Translations under genes and position numbers: made by a program | Notes under the pieces: generated by a model | Databases searched by the model: none | Told to the model about the DNA's origin: nothing | Seen by the model: only the letters and a program-made list of their open reading frames with translations | Shown here: one piece after another, positions 1 through 11,530 of the stretch | How positions within the stretch are numbered: position 1 is the stretch's first letter | Layout: each line of letters begins with the position of its first letter | Assembly: GCF_027580225.2 (NCBI RefSeq) | Contig: NC_073353.2 | Location: 40,292,001-40,356,000 of the forward strand | Reading direction: 5' to 3' | Source: Misgurnus anguillicaudatus | Taxonomy: Eukaryota > Chordata > Actinopteri > Cypriniformes > Cobitidae | Length of the DNA stretch: 64,000 bases

Positions 1-218
1 TTCAAAAGGTTTTGTCCCTGTTTCTAAATTCATAGACAGTAACAAATAAGATTTCAAGGATATTTTAACCATTGAACTAGGACATGTTCCTACTTGTCAT
101 TTAAAAAATGTGGTCACCTTACTGTACTTTCTAAAAAAGGTTGCCATGTTTATTGGTGAATTATAAACACATTACTATGGCTATAGTATTCTGAGAGCTG
201 TTTTCTTCAATCTTTTAT

Positions 219-376
219 AATAAAGCAATAAACCCCGCAAAGCAGTGGGGTTACAGTGCATTTTATAACAGCTAAGGGGCGTTGTTAGGCACGACGCGAA
301 GCGGAAACCCCCTTAGCTGTTATAAAATGCACTGTAACCCCACTGCTTTGCGGGGGTTTATTGCGTTTATACAACG
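219..376. repeat. Long perfect-arm hairpin (foldback) element
   Basis: Two arms of about 55 bases (about 227-280 and 308-362) are almost exact reverse complements, and pairing continues weakly to 219 and 376. The loop contains gcacgacgcgaagcgg. A related loop (gcacgacacaaagcggg) sits in a second hairpin at 55719-55818, so this is a repeat family rather than a unique structure. Confidence 0.85.
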
Positions 377-1264
377 GTTACATCATATGCAAAGCAGGAT
401 TTCTTAAAATAAAACACAAATAAGTTGTAATTATATTAGTACAAATATTACTCTTCCGCCAAACAAAGTAGTTCCTCAGAATCAAGTGTGGCTGCAACAG
501 AGCGCAGTTCACAACCAACACAGACAACACAATGAAAATATGATTAAAGACTGTGCTGTTTATTTTATAAATGAACATTCATCTAAAATATACATTAACA
601 TTTATATCGTGCAGCTGTTGAAGTGATGATCAAATATGCTTGGAAGCATGCTTAACGCTTTCCCCGTCAGCGTTTTTATTTTAAGTTGCCACCCAGTTTT
701 AGTTGAATGCCTTACAGAAAAATTATCTTCTTTAAATAAACATAAAATATTAAATGAAAAAACAGTCCATCCGCTTTCCAAAAACAACAAAAAAAAGTTT
801 CATCCTACCTTCATTTGTTCTCTTATCAGTTATCACCTCTCAAATTTTCAGCTAAAAGCGGAGATAATTCCATTTTTGTGAAGAACTTTGTAAGGGATCA
901 GATTCAACGCTGTTGTGTCGAGTGAATGCGTCAGTGTTTAAGTTGGGTAAGATTGCCATCTAGTGGATAATAGCGGAAATATCAATAAGACAAAACAACT
1001 CAGAGAACGTTTTCTCTTTATTGACGAAATGATTCTACAATATTTATTGTCATTTATCTGGATATCGCCACAATTGTGCAAAGGTAGAAAAATTAAAATA
1101 TGATTAAAGACTGTGGTGTTTATTTTCATAAATCAGTATACAGCAACAGTGGCGCAGTGATACCTGTGATGCGGTCTGAACCGTGGGTTTACCGGGGTAT
1201 TTTATCACGGCTTAGAACGCGTTTCAACCAATCAGAATGAAGAACCAGAACGAGCCGTTTTATA
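365..1264. mobile_element. Degenerate DNA element attached to the hairpin, interrupted
   Basis: The left end reads tatacaacggttac (about 367-381) and the right end is caaccaatcagaat followed by gagccgttttata (to 1264). The same order (hairpin, then tataccacggttacc, then caaccaatcagaat, then cgtggtata) occurs at 55719-55951. The element here is opened by the TTAA-type MITE at 656. It also holds a 38-base direct repeat at 535-572 and 1095-1133. Confidence 0.5.
656..1032. mobile_element. TTAA-flanked MITE, family 1, copy 1 (right end lost)
   Basis: It begins after TTAA (652-655) with cgctttccccgtcagcg and shares the order of internal blocks with five other copies in the window, for example 'gaaaaattatcttctttaaat' and 'gtttcatcctaccttcat'. 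The right-hand end decays after gagaacgttttctcttta. It is non-coding. Confidence 0.7.
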
Positions 1265-1386
1265 ATGTTACTTTTGGCACTGTTTTATTCAATTTAAGTA
1301 TCTACAGGACTAGAAATGGCAGAAATTCTCTGAGGGTTTTCTAATTTGGGGGGGATTTAAAATGATTTCTTAGATGCGTTTACAGC

Positions 1387-1895
1387 AACATGATCTCATG
1401 GAAAGTGGTGTTATAGTCACGCAAAATTTGATCAATTTATTCGTGTCCATGGCACAAAATTCAGCTTTTTTTCATGCCTTGAGCACAAATGTCTTTTTCG
1501 TGTCACTCACACAAATTTCTATAAATAGTTTTTTGTGTCTGTGGCATGACTTTATTTTTCGTGTCATATTATGTATTGTTTTCTCATTGTTTTTTTTCCC
1601 TATTTTTAAATCATTGTCGCTTGGGATTGGGGTTAGATTTGGGGTTTGGGTAAGGATGTACTTATGTATTGGTTTTTACATGTTTTTCTTCAGCTTTTAA
1701 AACTATTCTCGCCTGGAGTTGGGGTTAGAGTTGGGGTTGGGTTAGGATGTCAAAAAATGTAAAAGAAAGTGATTCTAACCCCAACCCCAAGAAATAGGAA
1801 AAAACAATGAGAAAACAATACATACAATGACACAAAATAGAAAGTCGTGCAATGGACACGAAAAATTCTTGCCACGAAAAAGACATTCACATTAC
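1387..1895. mobile_element. Palindromic MITE, family 2 (tctcatg ends), copy 1
   Basis: The left half (tttttcgtgtcat, attgttttctcattg, ccctatttttaaa) returns inverted in the right half (aataggaaaaaacaatgag, aatgacac). The middle carries runs of ttggggttaggg-like sequence. It matches the split copy at 5330-7130 and the cleaner copy at 39069-39371. The 108-residue open frame over it is a by-product. Confidence 0.7.
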
Positions 1896-1932
1896 ACTTT
1901 TCCTCCTAAGTATGTTTTACTTGAGTATGTAA

Positions 1933-2381
1933 CTCTTTCCCCGCCATTGACAAGTTATCTCGTCAATTAAAAGAAAACATTTCCCTGCCAATGATGCTTT
2001 CCTGATGAGTTTTTACGGTAATCTGTGATTCTGCTATTATCCAGATGGCGCCCAATTTATAAAAGACTGAAGCAAAAACAAATTTAACAACATTTTAAGC
2101 TACATGTATGTTTTGATAATCGTTCTGAATCTGATCTTTGACAAACGTCCTTTACATAAATGCAATTATTTCAGCTTTTTGCTCAAAATTTTGTATTTTT
2201 GAAGAAACCTACCCATATTTGAGAGGTTATAAAAGGAGAACAAATGAAAATACAATGATTTACTTTCTCCATTTTGTTTGAAAGCAGAGGGTCAGTTTAT
2301 ATATTTGTTTATATTTTTATAGAAAAGGCCTTTTGTGAAACTTTTGGGAACTTTTTTAAAAAAAGGCTGGCGGGAAATGAG
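1933..2381. mobile_element. TTAA-flanked MITE, family 1, copy 2 (inverted)
   Basis: It starts ctctttccccgccattgac, carries the imperfect palindrome attgacaagttatctcgtcaat just inside that end, and finishes ggcgggaaatgag followed by TTAA at 2382-2385. The left flank is GTAA, one base off. Confidence 0.8.
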
Positions 2382-2385
2382 TTAA

Positions 2386-3839
2386 TTTTCACAAACTTTG
2401 AAAAAATGTAACAATACATTTGTCCTCAGGTTAAAGAAAAATTTTGTAGAATGTGAAAAGTGGAATATTTAGCTAATGGATATTTTAAATAAGAAGAGAA
2501 ATTTGAAATTAAAGCAATAAATCAGTCTCTGTCTCAGTTTTGACTGTGAAGTGTCATGTCACAAGGTTGATAATGCATTATAGAATAATGCTTCCACAAA
2601 TTTGCGTTTTTGCAAAGCAGCTGTACAAAAACCACATTGTGGAATAAACAGACAAGACATATAGTAATAAAAAGTAGGAAAAACAGGACACAGGAATTTT
2701 ATGAAAAGTACCAAGTGATTGACCGTGCATTATAGTGATTGTATTATGTGTAAGGATGGTTCTGTGGTACCTAACACTCATTTTACCATGGTAAAATCAC
2801 TTTAGCACACAGCATCTCATGGCTTATTGATTTACCTGAGCAGCATCTTCTTGTCCTTGAGGAACGACATGAGGGTGTAAGATAACAGACACACACCTCA
2901 TCCAAAAGTCTTTATCTGTGTGTTTACAATCACCTTCATCAGTTTTAGCATTTTACCCATGAGTCATATAGAAATTCTGCACTTGGTTAAAGGATAATAC
3001 TTTAGGGTCACATTTAGGTAAGAACCCTCTGTGCCTTTGATGTTTGAGAAACACTTGCAATCAAAAAGTAGAGGATGTTGTCCTGACTGAACCCTGAACA
3101 ATGTGTCCCCTTTAAAGATGAATATATCTTCTAACTGTGACATATACAGGCTGTGAGAAATTACAAAGAGAAGACTGAAATGAATAGCTTGGTCTCAGGA
3201 GGACAGAGGCACATCCAGGTTTTTTTACAGGTTGGTTACATTATTGTTTAGTTTAGTTCATTTAACACTGTACAGTAAATGATTTTCAGAAAAATGTACA
3301 GTAAAGTAATTATTATAAAACACAAATAGCAAGTATAAATATAAAATTGTACACATCGATAGAATAAATCTACCTTGGTTAAATATTTGACTGCACTGTG
3401 CTTTAAGACAGTGTGATTTTACTTGTTTATGAAATGTGGTGATATTGATATTTTATTTTGAAGGTTAGCATTGAAAAAAATGTAGGATAGTATAGGAGTT
3501 TAAAAATAACATATAAAAACAAAATAAAGCATTTATGCAATTGGACTTTTAAGTCAAAATGAAATAGTTACGGTAAATAAATATCCTCCGTGACAACTAG
3601 CCCCAGTTTCCCCTATACAGTAGTAAAGTTGATATTGCACACATTGTTAAACAGGACCAGATAAGCATACTGTTAAAATGTTTCTGTTGTTCGGCTTCAC
3701 ACAGTTAAATAAGAGTACATCAGTTATCCACTCTTGTCTTGTCATTGAGATAATCAACAGCAGAGGGCAGCTTGAATACATAAATACATACATATTTTTA
3801 TCATCGCACAGAGTTCATTTCATAGCTAGTTGTGTACAA
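2386..3839. other. Noncoding stretch without recognised features
   Basis: AT-rich single-copy-looking DNA. The open frame at 2578-2781 shows no domain or coding signature. The only item I can point to is a CTCF-like motif at 3757-3771. Confidence 0.5.
3757..3771 (+). promoter_or_regulatory. CTCF-like motif
   Basis: The sequence acagcagagggcagc matches the vertebrate CTCF core (CAGCAGAGGGCAGC-like) in plus orientation. It is a motif match only, outside any repeat I recognise. Confidence 0.4.
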
Positions 3840-4270
3840 CCTTAAGCTCTTGCGCGTCTGTGCGCGGTCACACACTGCTCCGGCTGCGCAGCAGCTCTCA
3901 AGATGAATCTGCCCGCATGTGTGTGCGTGCTTCATCACTGCCAGGCGCCCGGCGGTGGTCCTCCTTTCCCCCCGAACCGGGTACCAACTGCTGACCAGAA
4001 TTATTCTTCACCAGCTTTAAATAAACACAGCTCTCAAGTGCTGTCCATTCATCTTTAAGTATAAGAGTCACTTTTTCACTCGCTGTGACACGCACCATTT
4101 CTAACAAGCTGCCCTGATCATATATTACCCATGAAAGCTCAAAAGATACTGAAATCTTAACCTTACGGGCTGCTGCATAACTAAAGAGCTTTATTATTAC
4201 TCTCCTGAGCCTTTCGAAAGAATAATACAATGACAAGAACATTGCTTGTATTACATTACAACATTTCAAA
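3840..4270. other. GC-rich patch with a 123-codon minus-strand frame
   Basis: GC and CpG rise sharply at about 3850-3990 (gcgcgtctgtgcgcggtcac, gcgcccggcggtggtcc) against an AT-rich background. The minus frame 3898-4269 starts MKCCNVIQ and shows no recognisable domain, signal peptide or repeat. It could be a chance frame, a CpG-rich promoter of a noncoding RNA, or a lost repeat. I do not assign a gene. Confidence 0.3.
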
Positions 4271-4507
4271 TATTAATATCATAATATACTACACAAAGCA
4301 AATTATTCATATCGCATAGAAACAATGCTTGCATAAAATGCACCATGAAGCTAAATGAAGTGTGGCGTAATAATCCCTTATTTTGAGACTATAAATTATT
4401 AGGTTAAGAAAAACAATGATACAGTTATCTTATTTTAACTGATAATTATACACAAATATTTTTACAAACCTTTTGTACAATGATACACGTTGATGATTGG
4501 ACATGTA

Positions 4508-4679
4508 GGGGCGGTTTCCCAGTCACGGATTAGACTAGTCCTAGACTAAAATAAATGCAAGAGCTGTTTAAACTAAAAACAACTTGTTTTGCCTTAATAT
4601 GCACACCAGTTTTTTTTCAAACTAGTTATATTTCCTAATTAAACTAAGGCCTAGTCCTGGCTTAAACTAAGTCCACCCC
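4508..4679. mobile_element. Short MITE, family 3 (gtttccc ends), copy 1
   Basis: It begins ggggcggtttcccagtcac. The interior has 'ggattagactagtcctagac' and 'actaaggcctagtcctgg', which are partly inverted, and it ends near gtccacccc. Copies with the same ends and aaggcctagtc block are at 38061-38674 and 59988-60174. Confidence 0.75.
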
Positions 4680-5329
4680 ATAGTATGAAAAAAAGAAATA
4701 AAAACATTAGCCAATATCTTTATGATAGGATTACCTGTTTTAACCTCTGTGATTTTAAATCACTAATCGTGCATGATGTCTCTCTATATGATGTTAAATG
4801 CATGACTGGTTAATTAAATTTTGACTTGTTAACAGGTCTGGTAAAGTAAAGGATTATTTTTGTGTAATTTGACCGGTGTAATAATAATAGCTGGTATTAA
4901 AGTCTTACTGTACTGTAGGATTGATTGAATAGCCCCAGTATTCATTAGTGAAGGGGTGGGTAAGTGTTGGGGGTAAAATGATGAAGTTCCCCCATACAGA
5001 GGCTCTCGCTGTGGGGTGGAATGATTCCTCTGAGGGGGCTGCAGGGCCAGCGATGCTGCATCTGATGGCAGTTTGAGAAACTACAGGAGGTATCTGTGTT
5101 AATTAGCCATTTTTCAGTGTATTTGGCTCAGCATGGATGTGATATTATCAAGTAAATTTACCGGAGCATTAAATCTGATTTTTTTTTTAAGTGTGACACA
5201 AAATCGCAATCAACCCTGTTTACTTTATTATATTATGTTTGGACTCTTTCCCTCAGAAAAAACCTTCTCCTTAAGATGAAATCACATAACCGGTCTTATT
5301 TACAACCCCTGTCCTCCAATTATCAACCC
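4680..5329. other. Noncoding, transposon-poor
   Basis: No gene. The segment 4920-5160 has balanced composition and no repeat similarity in the window (for example gctctcgctgtggggtgg and a taattag homeodomain-type core at 5100-5106). It is a possible regulatory block, with no direct support. Confidence 0.35.
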
Positions 5330-5559
5330 TGTCTCACGGCAAGTCGTGTTATAGTCATGAGTTTCCGCTGTTTTTTGGGACATGGAGCACGAAAGTCTTT
5401 TTCATGTCACTCAGCATGAATTTCTATAAATAGTTTTTCGTGTCTGTGGCACTGCTTTCTTTTTCGTGTCATTTTATGTATTGTTTTCTCAGAGTTTTTT
5501 CCTATTTTTTTTTTACCATTGTCACTTGGGGTTGGAATCACTTTCTATTACATTTCAGA

Positions 5560-6839
5560 TAGAGATTTCTCTTCTCGATACCAATTTCGATACCTAGGTG
5601 TGTATCTGTATAATATACAACTGTACATACTACTAGCCCTGTATGAATGTATATATCTATTTTATGTTGCGCTTTAGACTTGTTCTTGTATAAAACATGA
5701 ACAAATTCATACGGTAAACTAGAGTATTTTTATTATCTGAAAGACATTTGACAGTAATATTATTTATTTTTCCCAAGTGAAAAAGAGCCACAAATCTAAC
5801 ACTGTAAACTGAAAGGGTATTTTAGTTTTAGAATATAACTGTATAAAACAGTGCAACAAATAAGGAATACAAAAATTATATGAATAATATAACAAAATAA
5901 TATTTTTAAAACGTGAAAGTACAAAAACAATTTTGTTAAATAAAAGGCATTTCAGTTTTTAAAAACAAAAGCAAAATAAAGCTGCTTTAAAAAAACTAAG
6001 TGTAGTGAAATAAGAGACTTAAGTGTAACCATCGTGTGTTTCGGGGTGACGCGTCTTCAAATGCTACATTAAGTTAATTGTGTTAAAGTTATTAATAGTT
6101 GTGCAACCCATCAAAAATGCAGCATGGCATATGACGTTGCTGACGTTTTATTAGTCTAAAATTACTGACAAACAGCGGACATATGGCTGCGCGCTTTCAT
6201 GTCTTCGGCGCTTTAGGCCGGTGACACACTGGATGCGTGGCGTGAGCGTGGCATTTCTGTTGCGTGTCAGTTGCGTGGCGGCTGCGTTGCGTTTTCTGTG
6301 TCTGTACATACCAGAAGCATGCCTGACGCAGCGCTGATGCGCTGCTGTTGCTATAGGTGACATATATTTTGCCTGGAAACGCTTCCAACACGCTTGCGTC
6401 TTGCGTGAAAAATAGGCGTTGGTTCTATTTCTGGCAAGCACGCGTTTTCCGCGCGGCTCTGGCTGCGCCTGAGACGCCCATCTCACGCAGGCAGTCTGCA
6501 TGCTCTAACCTGTTAACATGGATGCCGAATTAACAACGGACACGCCACGCAGCTGAGACGCACACGCCACGCATCCAGTGTGTCACCGGCCTTAAGTAAA
6601 CAGTGGTTGTGTCACGCATGTGATAACTTTCTGGTGTTTGTGTTCAGAGCAGCGAAGAAGAAATGAGTTTCGCTTTGCAGCGTTAGCTTTAGTGTTAGCT
6701 ATAACGGGCATAACTAGGTTGTTTAAGAAAATGGTATCGGATCGGTACATGGGTTCAAGTACTCGCCGATTCCGATGCCAGAATTTTTTGTGGTATCGGA
6801 CGCATTTCCGATACTGGTATTGCAATCGGAACAACTCTA
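5560..6839. mobile_element. hAT-type non-autonomous element with exact 8-bp target duplication
   Basis: The element runs from tagag to ctcta and is flanked on both sides by ATTTCAGA (5552-5559 and 6840-6847). The right end carries gtatcggatcggtacatggg and tatcggaacaactcta, a layout common in vertebrate hAT ends. An 8-bp duplication is the hAT norm. No transposase frame is visible. Confidence 0.85.
6216..6591. mobile_element. Harbinger-like MITE nested in the hAT element
   Basis: The terminal inverted repeat starts ggccggtgacacactggatg and is matched by catccagtgtgtcaccggcc at the right end. TTA flanks both sides (6213-6215, 6592-6594), fitting the 3-bp TWA duplication of PIF/Harbinger elements. 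It is strongly CpG-rich. The 116-residue minus frame over it is a shadow. Confidence 0.85.
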
Positions 6840-7251
6840 ATTTCAGACATCCTAACCCTAACCCCAACTCCAGGCGAGAATAGTTAAAACATGTAGAAAC
6901 CAATACATAAAATTAAAAACCCCAAACCCCAAATCTAACCCCAAGCGACATTGATTTTAAAATAGGAAAAAAACAATGAAAAAACAATACATAAAATGAC
7001 AAGAAAAAGAAAGTCGTGCCACAGAAACACAAAAAACGATTTATAGAAATTCGTGCTGAGTGACACAAAAAAGACATTCGTGCTCCATGTGAAGAAAACA
7101 GCGGAAATCCGTGTCAATAGATTAATTTATAAACAGGGTAGCCAATTACTCCCCTCCATTCTAGTACAATGTAAACATTTGCTGTAAAAATTTGCTGTAA
7201 AAACAGGCCCAAAATACTGATCTCCATCAAAACAGTAATCTACTGTAAAAC

Positions 7252-8069
7252 AATTTCATTCACTAACATTTGCGTACGTTTTTCGTATATGCACACTGAA
7301 TTCACAGCAAGTGCGTACGCACATGAATTTGTTCCTATATTTGTTCTTGCGTAAGTGAATTTTGAGTGTTCTACATGAGCGGCCGCATGCACGAGGTTGG
7401 TAATTTGCATAAACCACGCCCAAGCCAGCTCCATATAAGGGCTTTCCGCAGTGCCGCACTGGTCCACAAAAAAATTTAGAGCAGTTTTTAGAAGGAAAAG
7501 AGCTAGAAAAGGAATTTGGGAGGTTTTGCTATCGCTGGAGGAAGCCAGTGTCGTCCACCGACCGGAGTAACATTAAAGTATTGGATGCATTAAATGACAT
7601 TTAATTAATTAATATGACAGAGACGTGCATCTGTATCTAAAATAAAACAGACAGAAGATCAAGTGATTGAAGTTTGGACTTCTCATTACATTTACAAGCC
7701 ATTTACATTAAAGTGAGGAAGGAAAGCGTGAAGATCTGTCATTACATGCATCATCTTTATATGTGTAGAAAAAATAAGTAGGCTATAATAATGTATAATA
7801 TAATGTATATAATAATAATTTAGATCATGAATAATAATATATAATAGAGAAAATATATATTATTATATTATAATATAAAATATAATAATGTAACATTATT
7901 ATAAACATAATAATTATAGACAATACGTGATTATTGCGTACAAGTGGTTTTAGGTTTTCTTAAATTTTTGCATTCATTTAGAAGAAAATTTTATATGAAA
8001 GTTTTTCTGTACGCATGTCTCATTCATGCACAAATTTGTGCGTACACAGGCTTAGTGAATGAGACCCAA
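7252..8069. mobile_element. DNA transposon relic with cattcactaa inverted ends
   Basis: The left end reads tttcattcactaacatttgc and the right end inverted reads gtctcattcactaagcctgt. Both are followed by gtgtacgc/gcgtacg blocks. The interior has ccacgcccaagccagctcc and an AT-rich low-complexity run at 7780-7900. No coding frame survives. Confidence 0.65.
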
Positions 8070-8205
8070 TGCATTACTTTAGGTAATATTTTCATCTTAA
8101 GCAATTGCTGTTAATTAATTGTAATTTCACAATATGAATCATGTAAAGTTACAGTAGATTGCTGGCAGTTGTTTTCCCAGTGTTTTACCATTATTTAACA
8201 TCCAT

Positions 8206-8290
8206 TTTAATGATCCAATCAATTCCAGATGTAAAACAACAAGTCCCACCCCACATTTTATCTTGTCAAATATCTTTTCACTTTGAAACA
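8206..8290. repeat. Repeat fragment shared with 40937-41022
   Basis: The blocks gatccaatc, caagtccc, cccacattttat occur in the same order in both places (gatccaatc, caagtccc, gccctacatttt). It is an old dispersed repeat with both copies truncated; the superfamily is unknown. Confidence 0.55.
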
Positions 8291-10338
8291 GGTTGTGAGC
8301 GACTGCTTTTGTTTGTTTTCCATCACTTTTTTTGCAGTGCATTTATGTCAATTAGGCAGCTCTATTAAAAAGTTGTATTCATACTGATGTATGAATGAAT
8401 GTGTTTTCTTTATAGAACCAAGCATGCCAGACATTCGTTTCCATTTACCCAGACCTCTGCTTTGAGTTCACTTGGTTTTAAAACAGTTCAAATTACTTTC
8501 ATCTTATTGCATGAGGTGAGACGTCACAATCACCTGTAGATGAGGAGGGGACAGGGATTTAATTGCCTGTTAGTGGGATATTATGCAAAGCAGCGAGCGT
8601 CCACTCACAAACGCCTCTCATTCGTTGCCCTCCGCCGGCTACAAAAACGTGATTTCTTTCTCCCGTCTGCCTCTGTCAATTTACCAGACCGACTTCAGTG
8701 CACGTTTTGTTTAATGGTTAGAGATAATGCAGCGCGGGCTCTGTGATATTAAACTAAATGAAAAGAGCATGGATTCATACCACACAGAAATTAAACTGCA
8801 ATATGACAGTCATAAATCACCTTAAAAAGGAACCCACCTGGAATACCTCTTGATTAGGAGTTAAATAAAATGACCCAGAATTCTAGACCTTTAGTCAATC
8901 TCGTATGAAAGTAGGCGCTCTGATCTTCATGTCCCCCCCTCCTTCTGCTCTGAACAGTCTTCAATCTAAACACACACTTATTAAGTTCCCTAAGTTCAAT
9001 TTGAAATGAGTTTCTAATTAACAAGTAAAGCCAAAGCTTAAAAATGTTACATTTATTGTATTGCTATATCTCTGAAATTCAGAACGGAGACAGGTTATTC
9101 GCTGGCGTTGATAAGAAGCTTACACGGACCGAATCTCAATGCCGATCAATCCGCTAACGTCTTTGGTGGCCGCTTGTTAAATTGGTTTCACCCTCATATT
9201 TGGGCCCTGTTTGAAAGATATCATTTTTAAATGGAGGTAAGCAGTTTAGCTCATCCTAAGGTGCAGACTCTTACTATATTCTTAAATCTTTTATGTTCAC
9301 TGTTAAACATGTTTAAAATCAATATTTTACCCACCCTAAATGTTATATATGTGTTCCCTTATGATCTTAAAGCCTTCATTGCATACCAAGGACACAGGAA
9401 CTGATAATGCCATGCATTCATTACATTAATGAATCTAATATGAATAAGTGTCCCCATCAAGCGTTGCTAATTAGCATATTCATTAATATTAATATCGATG
9501 CAGATTTGTGTTACAAGGAAGGGTGCTAAATGTTAGTCTATCAGCGAGGAAATGCATCGGCAAATACAAAGAACTTCCTCTTAAATGCTAAATGCTGTAA
9601 TCTTTAGTGTGATTTTCAAAATATGAATCGACTGAGGAGAGTGAACGCGTTGGATGCGTCTCAGATATAAATATTACTCATATGCAGATAAGGCAGGGCG
9701 TGCTAGGCCATGACTGCTCATCCGGGGCTGGGCAGAAGGAGGGGTTCGAACCCTTTGACTCCAGGAATGAATGAACGACTGAGACTTTCTGCCAGCTGTG
9801 AAAAAAAAACACTTTTCTGCTTGTGCATGTGTCTTTGTTTGTGTATGTGTTTGTAAGTTAGTTTGTTTTAAATTCAACACAGTTTTATTTCTATAGCACT
9901 TCTCGCAATGCATTGAAGCAAAGCAGTCTTACAGAAAACATGCATATTTTAATATAAACATTTTGACAATGTGCAAGAGATAATTTATGTTTGCATGCAT
10001 CTACTGTAGATGGGAATTATTTTATCTTGTTTCAGTCTTTCTTAGCGTCCAGTATTTTGCTGTCAAGCTTTCCCATCAATACCTCCTAAAATAAATGAAA
10101 GACATTACATGGCTAGAAAATGAAGAAATGTGTCAATCAGTTCAGATTTTGGTATTCTATTGAAGATCTAGATTTAGGTACATCTGTCCGCATGAGTGAA
10201 TAACAATGTTGTCTTACTATTTACTGTACCTGTGAGAGAGAAATGTGAACAAATGTGAGCGGGATTTGTGCAAATTAAGTTTTTAAGAGATATTTTTGTT
10301 AGGCAGAAAACAAAACAGAGTGATGTGTTGTAATTGTT
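8291..10338. other. Transposon-poor block, candidate regulatory DNA
   Basis: No gene, and no inverted-repeat element that I recognise. Sub-blocks 8500-8760 and 9080-9240 have near-even base composition (for example gcttacacggaccgaatctc, ggtggccgcttgttaaattg), unlike the AT-rich surroundings. That is what ancient conserved noncoding elements in gene deserts look like, but conservation is not shown here. Confidence 0.35.
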
Positions 10339-10341
10339 TTA

Positions 10342-10791
10342 CCATGGGTTCCCACCAGCCGCGTTTAAAGCGTAATTTTCACGTTAATCGCGTCTAGTTT
10401 GCCACTTGAACATGAGTTTACTCGCTTCATTCGCGCATGAAAGCCGTGCGTGAAAATCTAGGCATCGAGACATTCACGCGGAAATTCGCGTTATGGGAGG
10501 GGCTTCTGTGACTCCGCTCGCTTCCTGTAATCACTTTACTACTAGCGCAACCTCCTGATTGGCTAACCTGGCGCGTTTTTTCGCCAAAGTTCAAATTTTT
10601 CAACTCGCGCGTTTGCCGCGGCACACTCAATTTGTGCCATTCGCACGAACGAGGCGGAATTGCGTGTACCGCGCTAAACGCCTCATTCGCGCCGCGAGAC
10701 CTCCAGACGCGCTTTAACGCATCTTCACGTTGACTTAACATTGAAATCACTTGCGCTTGATGCCTGTACCGCAGCTCTTGTGAATGCAGCA
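10342..10791. mobile_element. Harbinger-like MITE, family 4 (caccagcc ends), copy 1
   Basis: TTA flanks on both sides (10339-10341, 10792-10794). The left end is ccatgggttcccaccagccg and the right end gctcttgtgaatgcagca. It is very CpG-rich with internal cctgattggctaacc. The 121-residue minus frame over it is a by-product. Copies at 11087-11384 and 59610-59983. Confidence 0.85.
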
Positions 10792-11086
10792 TTATAGTAG
10801 AGCTGGTTTTGAACTGAAACCAGACTGATAGTGTTTTTATAAATAATCTTACCTATTGCTTCGTGTATACTTAAATTTTCAAAAATAAGATAAAGAAATG
10901 TTTATTTATTTAGAGGATAATAAAACAACATATTTTATTACATGAATATGTAAAGTTTAAATCATTTATTTGGACAAGCACATTTTACAGGTAGTAGATT
11001 TTACTATAATGAAACTCGTTTTTTAAAAATTGTGGAAAATGTTCAATTCAGTTTTTTTTTTACATGAGCTGATTCTCTGAATGCTT

Positions 11087-11384
11087 TTTTCTGTGACTCC
11101 GGTCGCTTCTTGTAATCACGTCACTACTAGCGCAAGCTCCTGATTGGTTAACGAGGCACGTTTTTTGGTCAGGAAAAAAGTTCACATTTTTCAACTCAAC
11201 GCTCAATTCCGCCATTCACGCGAACTAGACACGGGAATGAGGCAGAATCGCGTCTACTAAGCCAGGCTAAACGCCTCATTCACGCAGCGAGACCTCCAGA
11301 CATGCATCAACGCGTCATCACATTGACTTAACATTAAAATCACTCGCGCTTGACGCCGCTACCGCGGCTGGTGTGAACACAGCA
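11087..11384. mobile_element. Harbinger-like MITE, family 4, copy 2 (left end lost)
   Basis: It is colinear with the copy 600 bases upstream from ctgtgactccggtcgcttct onward and ends ggctggtgtgaacacagca followed by TAA (11385-11387). The left terminus is absent, so this copy was truncated or recombined. Confidence 0.8.
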
Positions 11385-11530
11385 TAACAGAGCTACACAG
11401 GAGTGCTTTAAATTGATCACATATAAATATATATAAAAATATTCAACATTAAGTCAAGATTAAAGTAATCCCTTTCAACACTTGTGACATTTCAATCTTG
11501 TAATTAAAGGCACACCACGGAACTTTTTGG

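Larger units (their letters stand above)
5330..7130. mobile_element. Palindromic MITE, family 2, copy 2, split by a hAT insertion
   Basis: The left half (5330-5559) contains tcgtgtcattttatgtattg. The right half (6840-7130) contains the inverse, caatacataaaatgacaag. Removing 5560-6839 plus one 8-base duplication rejoins the two halves within the tract also present at 1380-1890. Confidence 0.85.

Noticed and set aside
1715..1745. ttggggttagag/ttgggttagg as telomere-like repeat
   Set aside because: Irregular units that belong to the palindromic MITE family 2; the copy at 6850-6945 has the same in inverse.
3898..4269. 123-codon minus-strand frame as a gene
   Set aside because: No recognisable domain or homologue by eye; kept only as an unexplained GC-rich patch.
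6151..6501. 116-codon minus-strand frame
   Set aside because: It straddles the left boundary of the CpG-rich Harbinger-like MITE; the MITE's ends and TTA flanks explain the sequence.
9741..9755. ggggttcgaacccttt as a tRNA T-arm
   Set aside because: A B-box-like palindrome alone; no A box, anticodon arm or acceptor stem at the right distances on either strand.
10427..10792. 121-codon minus-strand frame and its counterpart at 59645-59986
   Set aside because: Both are the same MITE (family 4) in opposite orientation, so the frames are shadows of a non-coding repeat.
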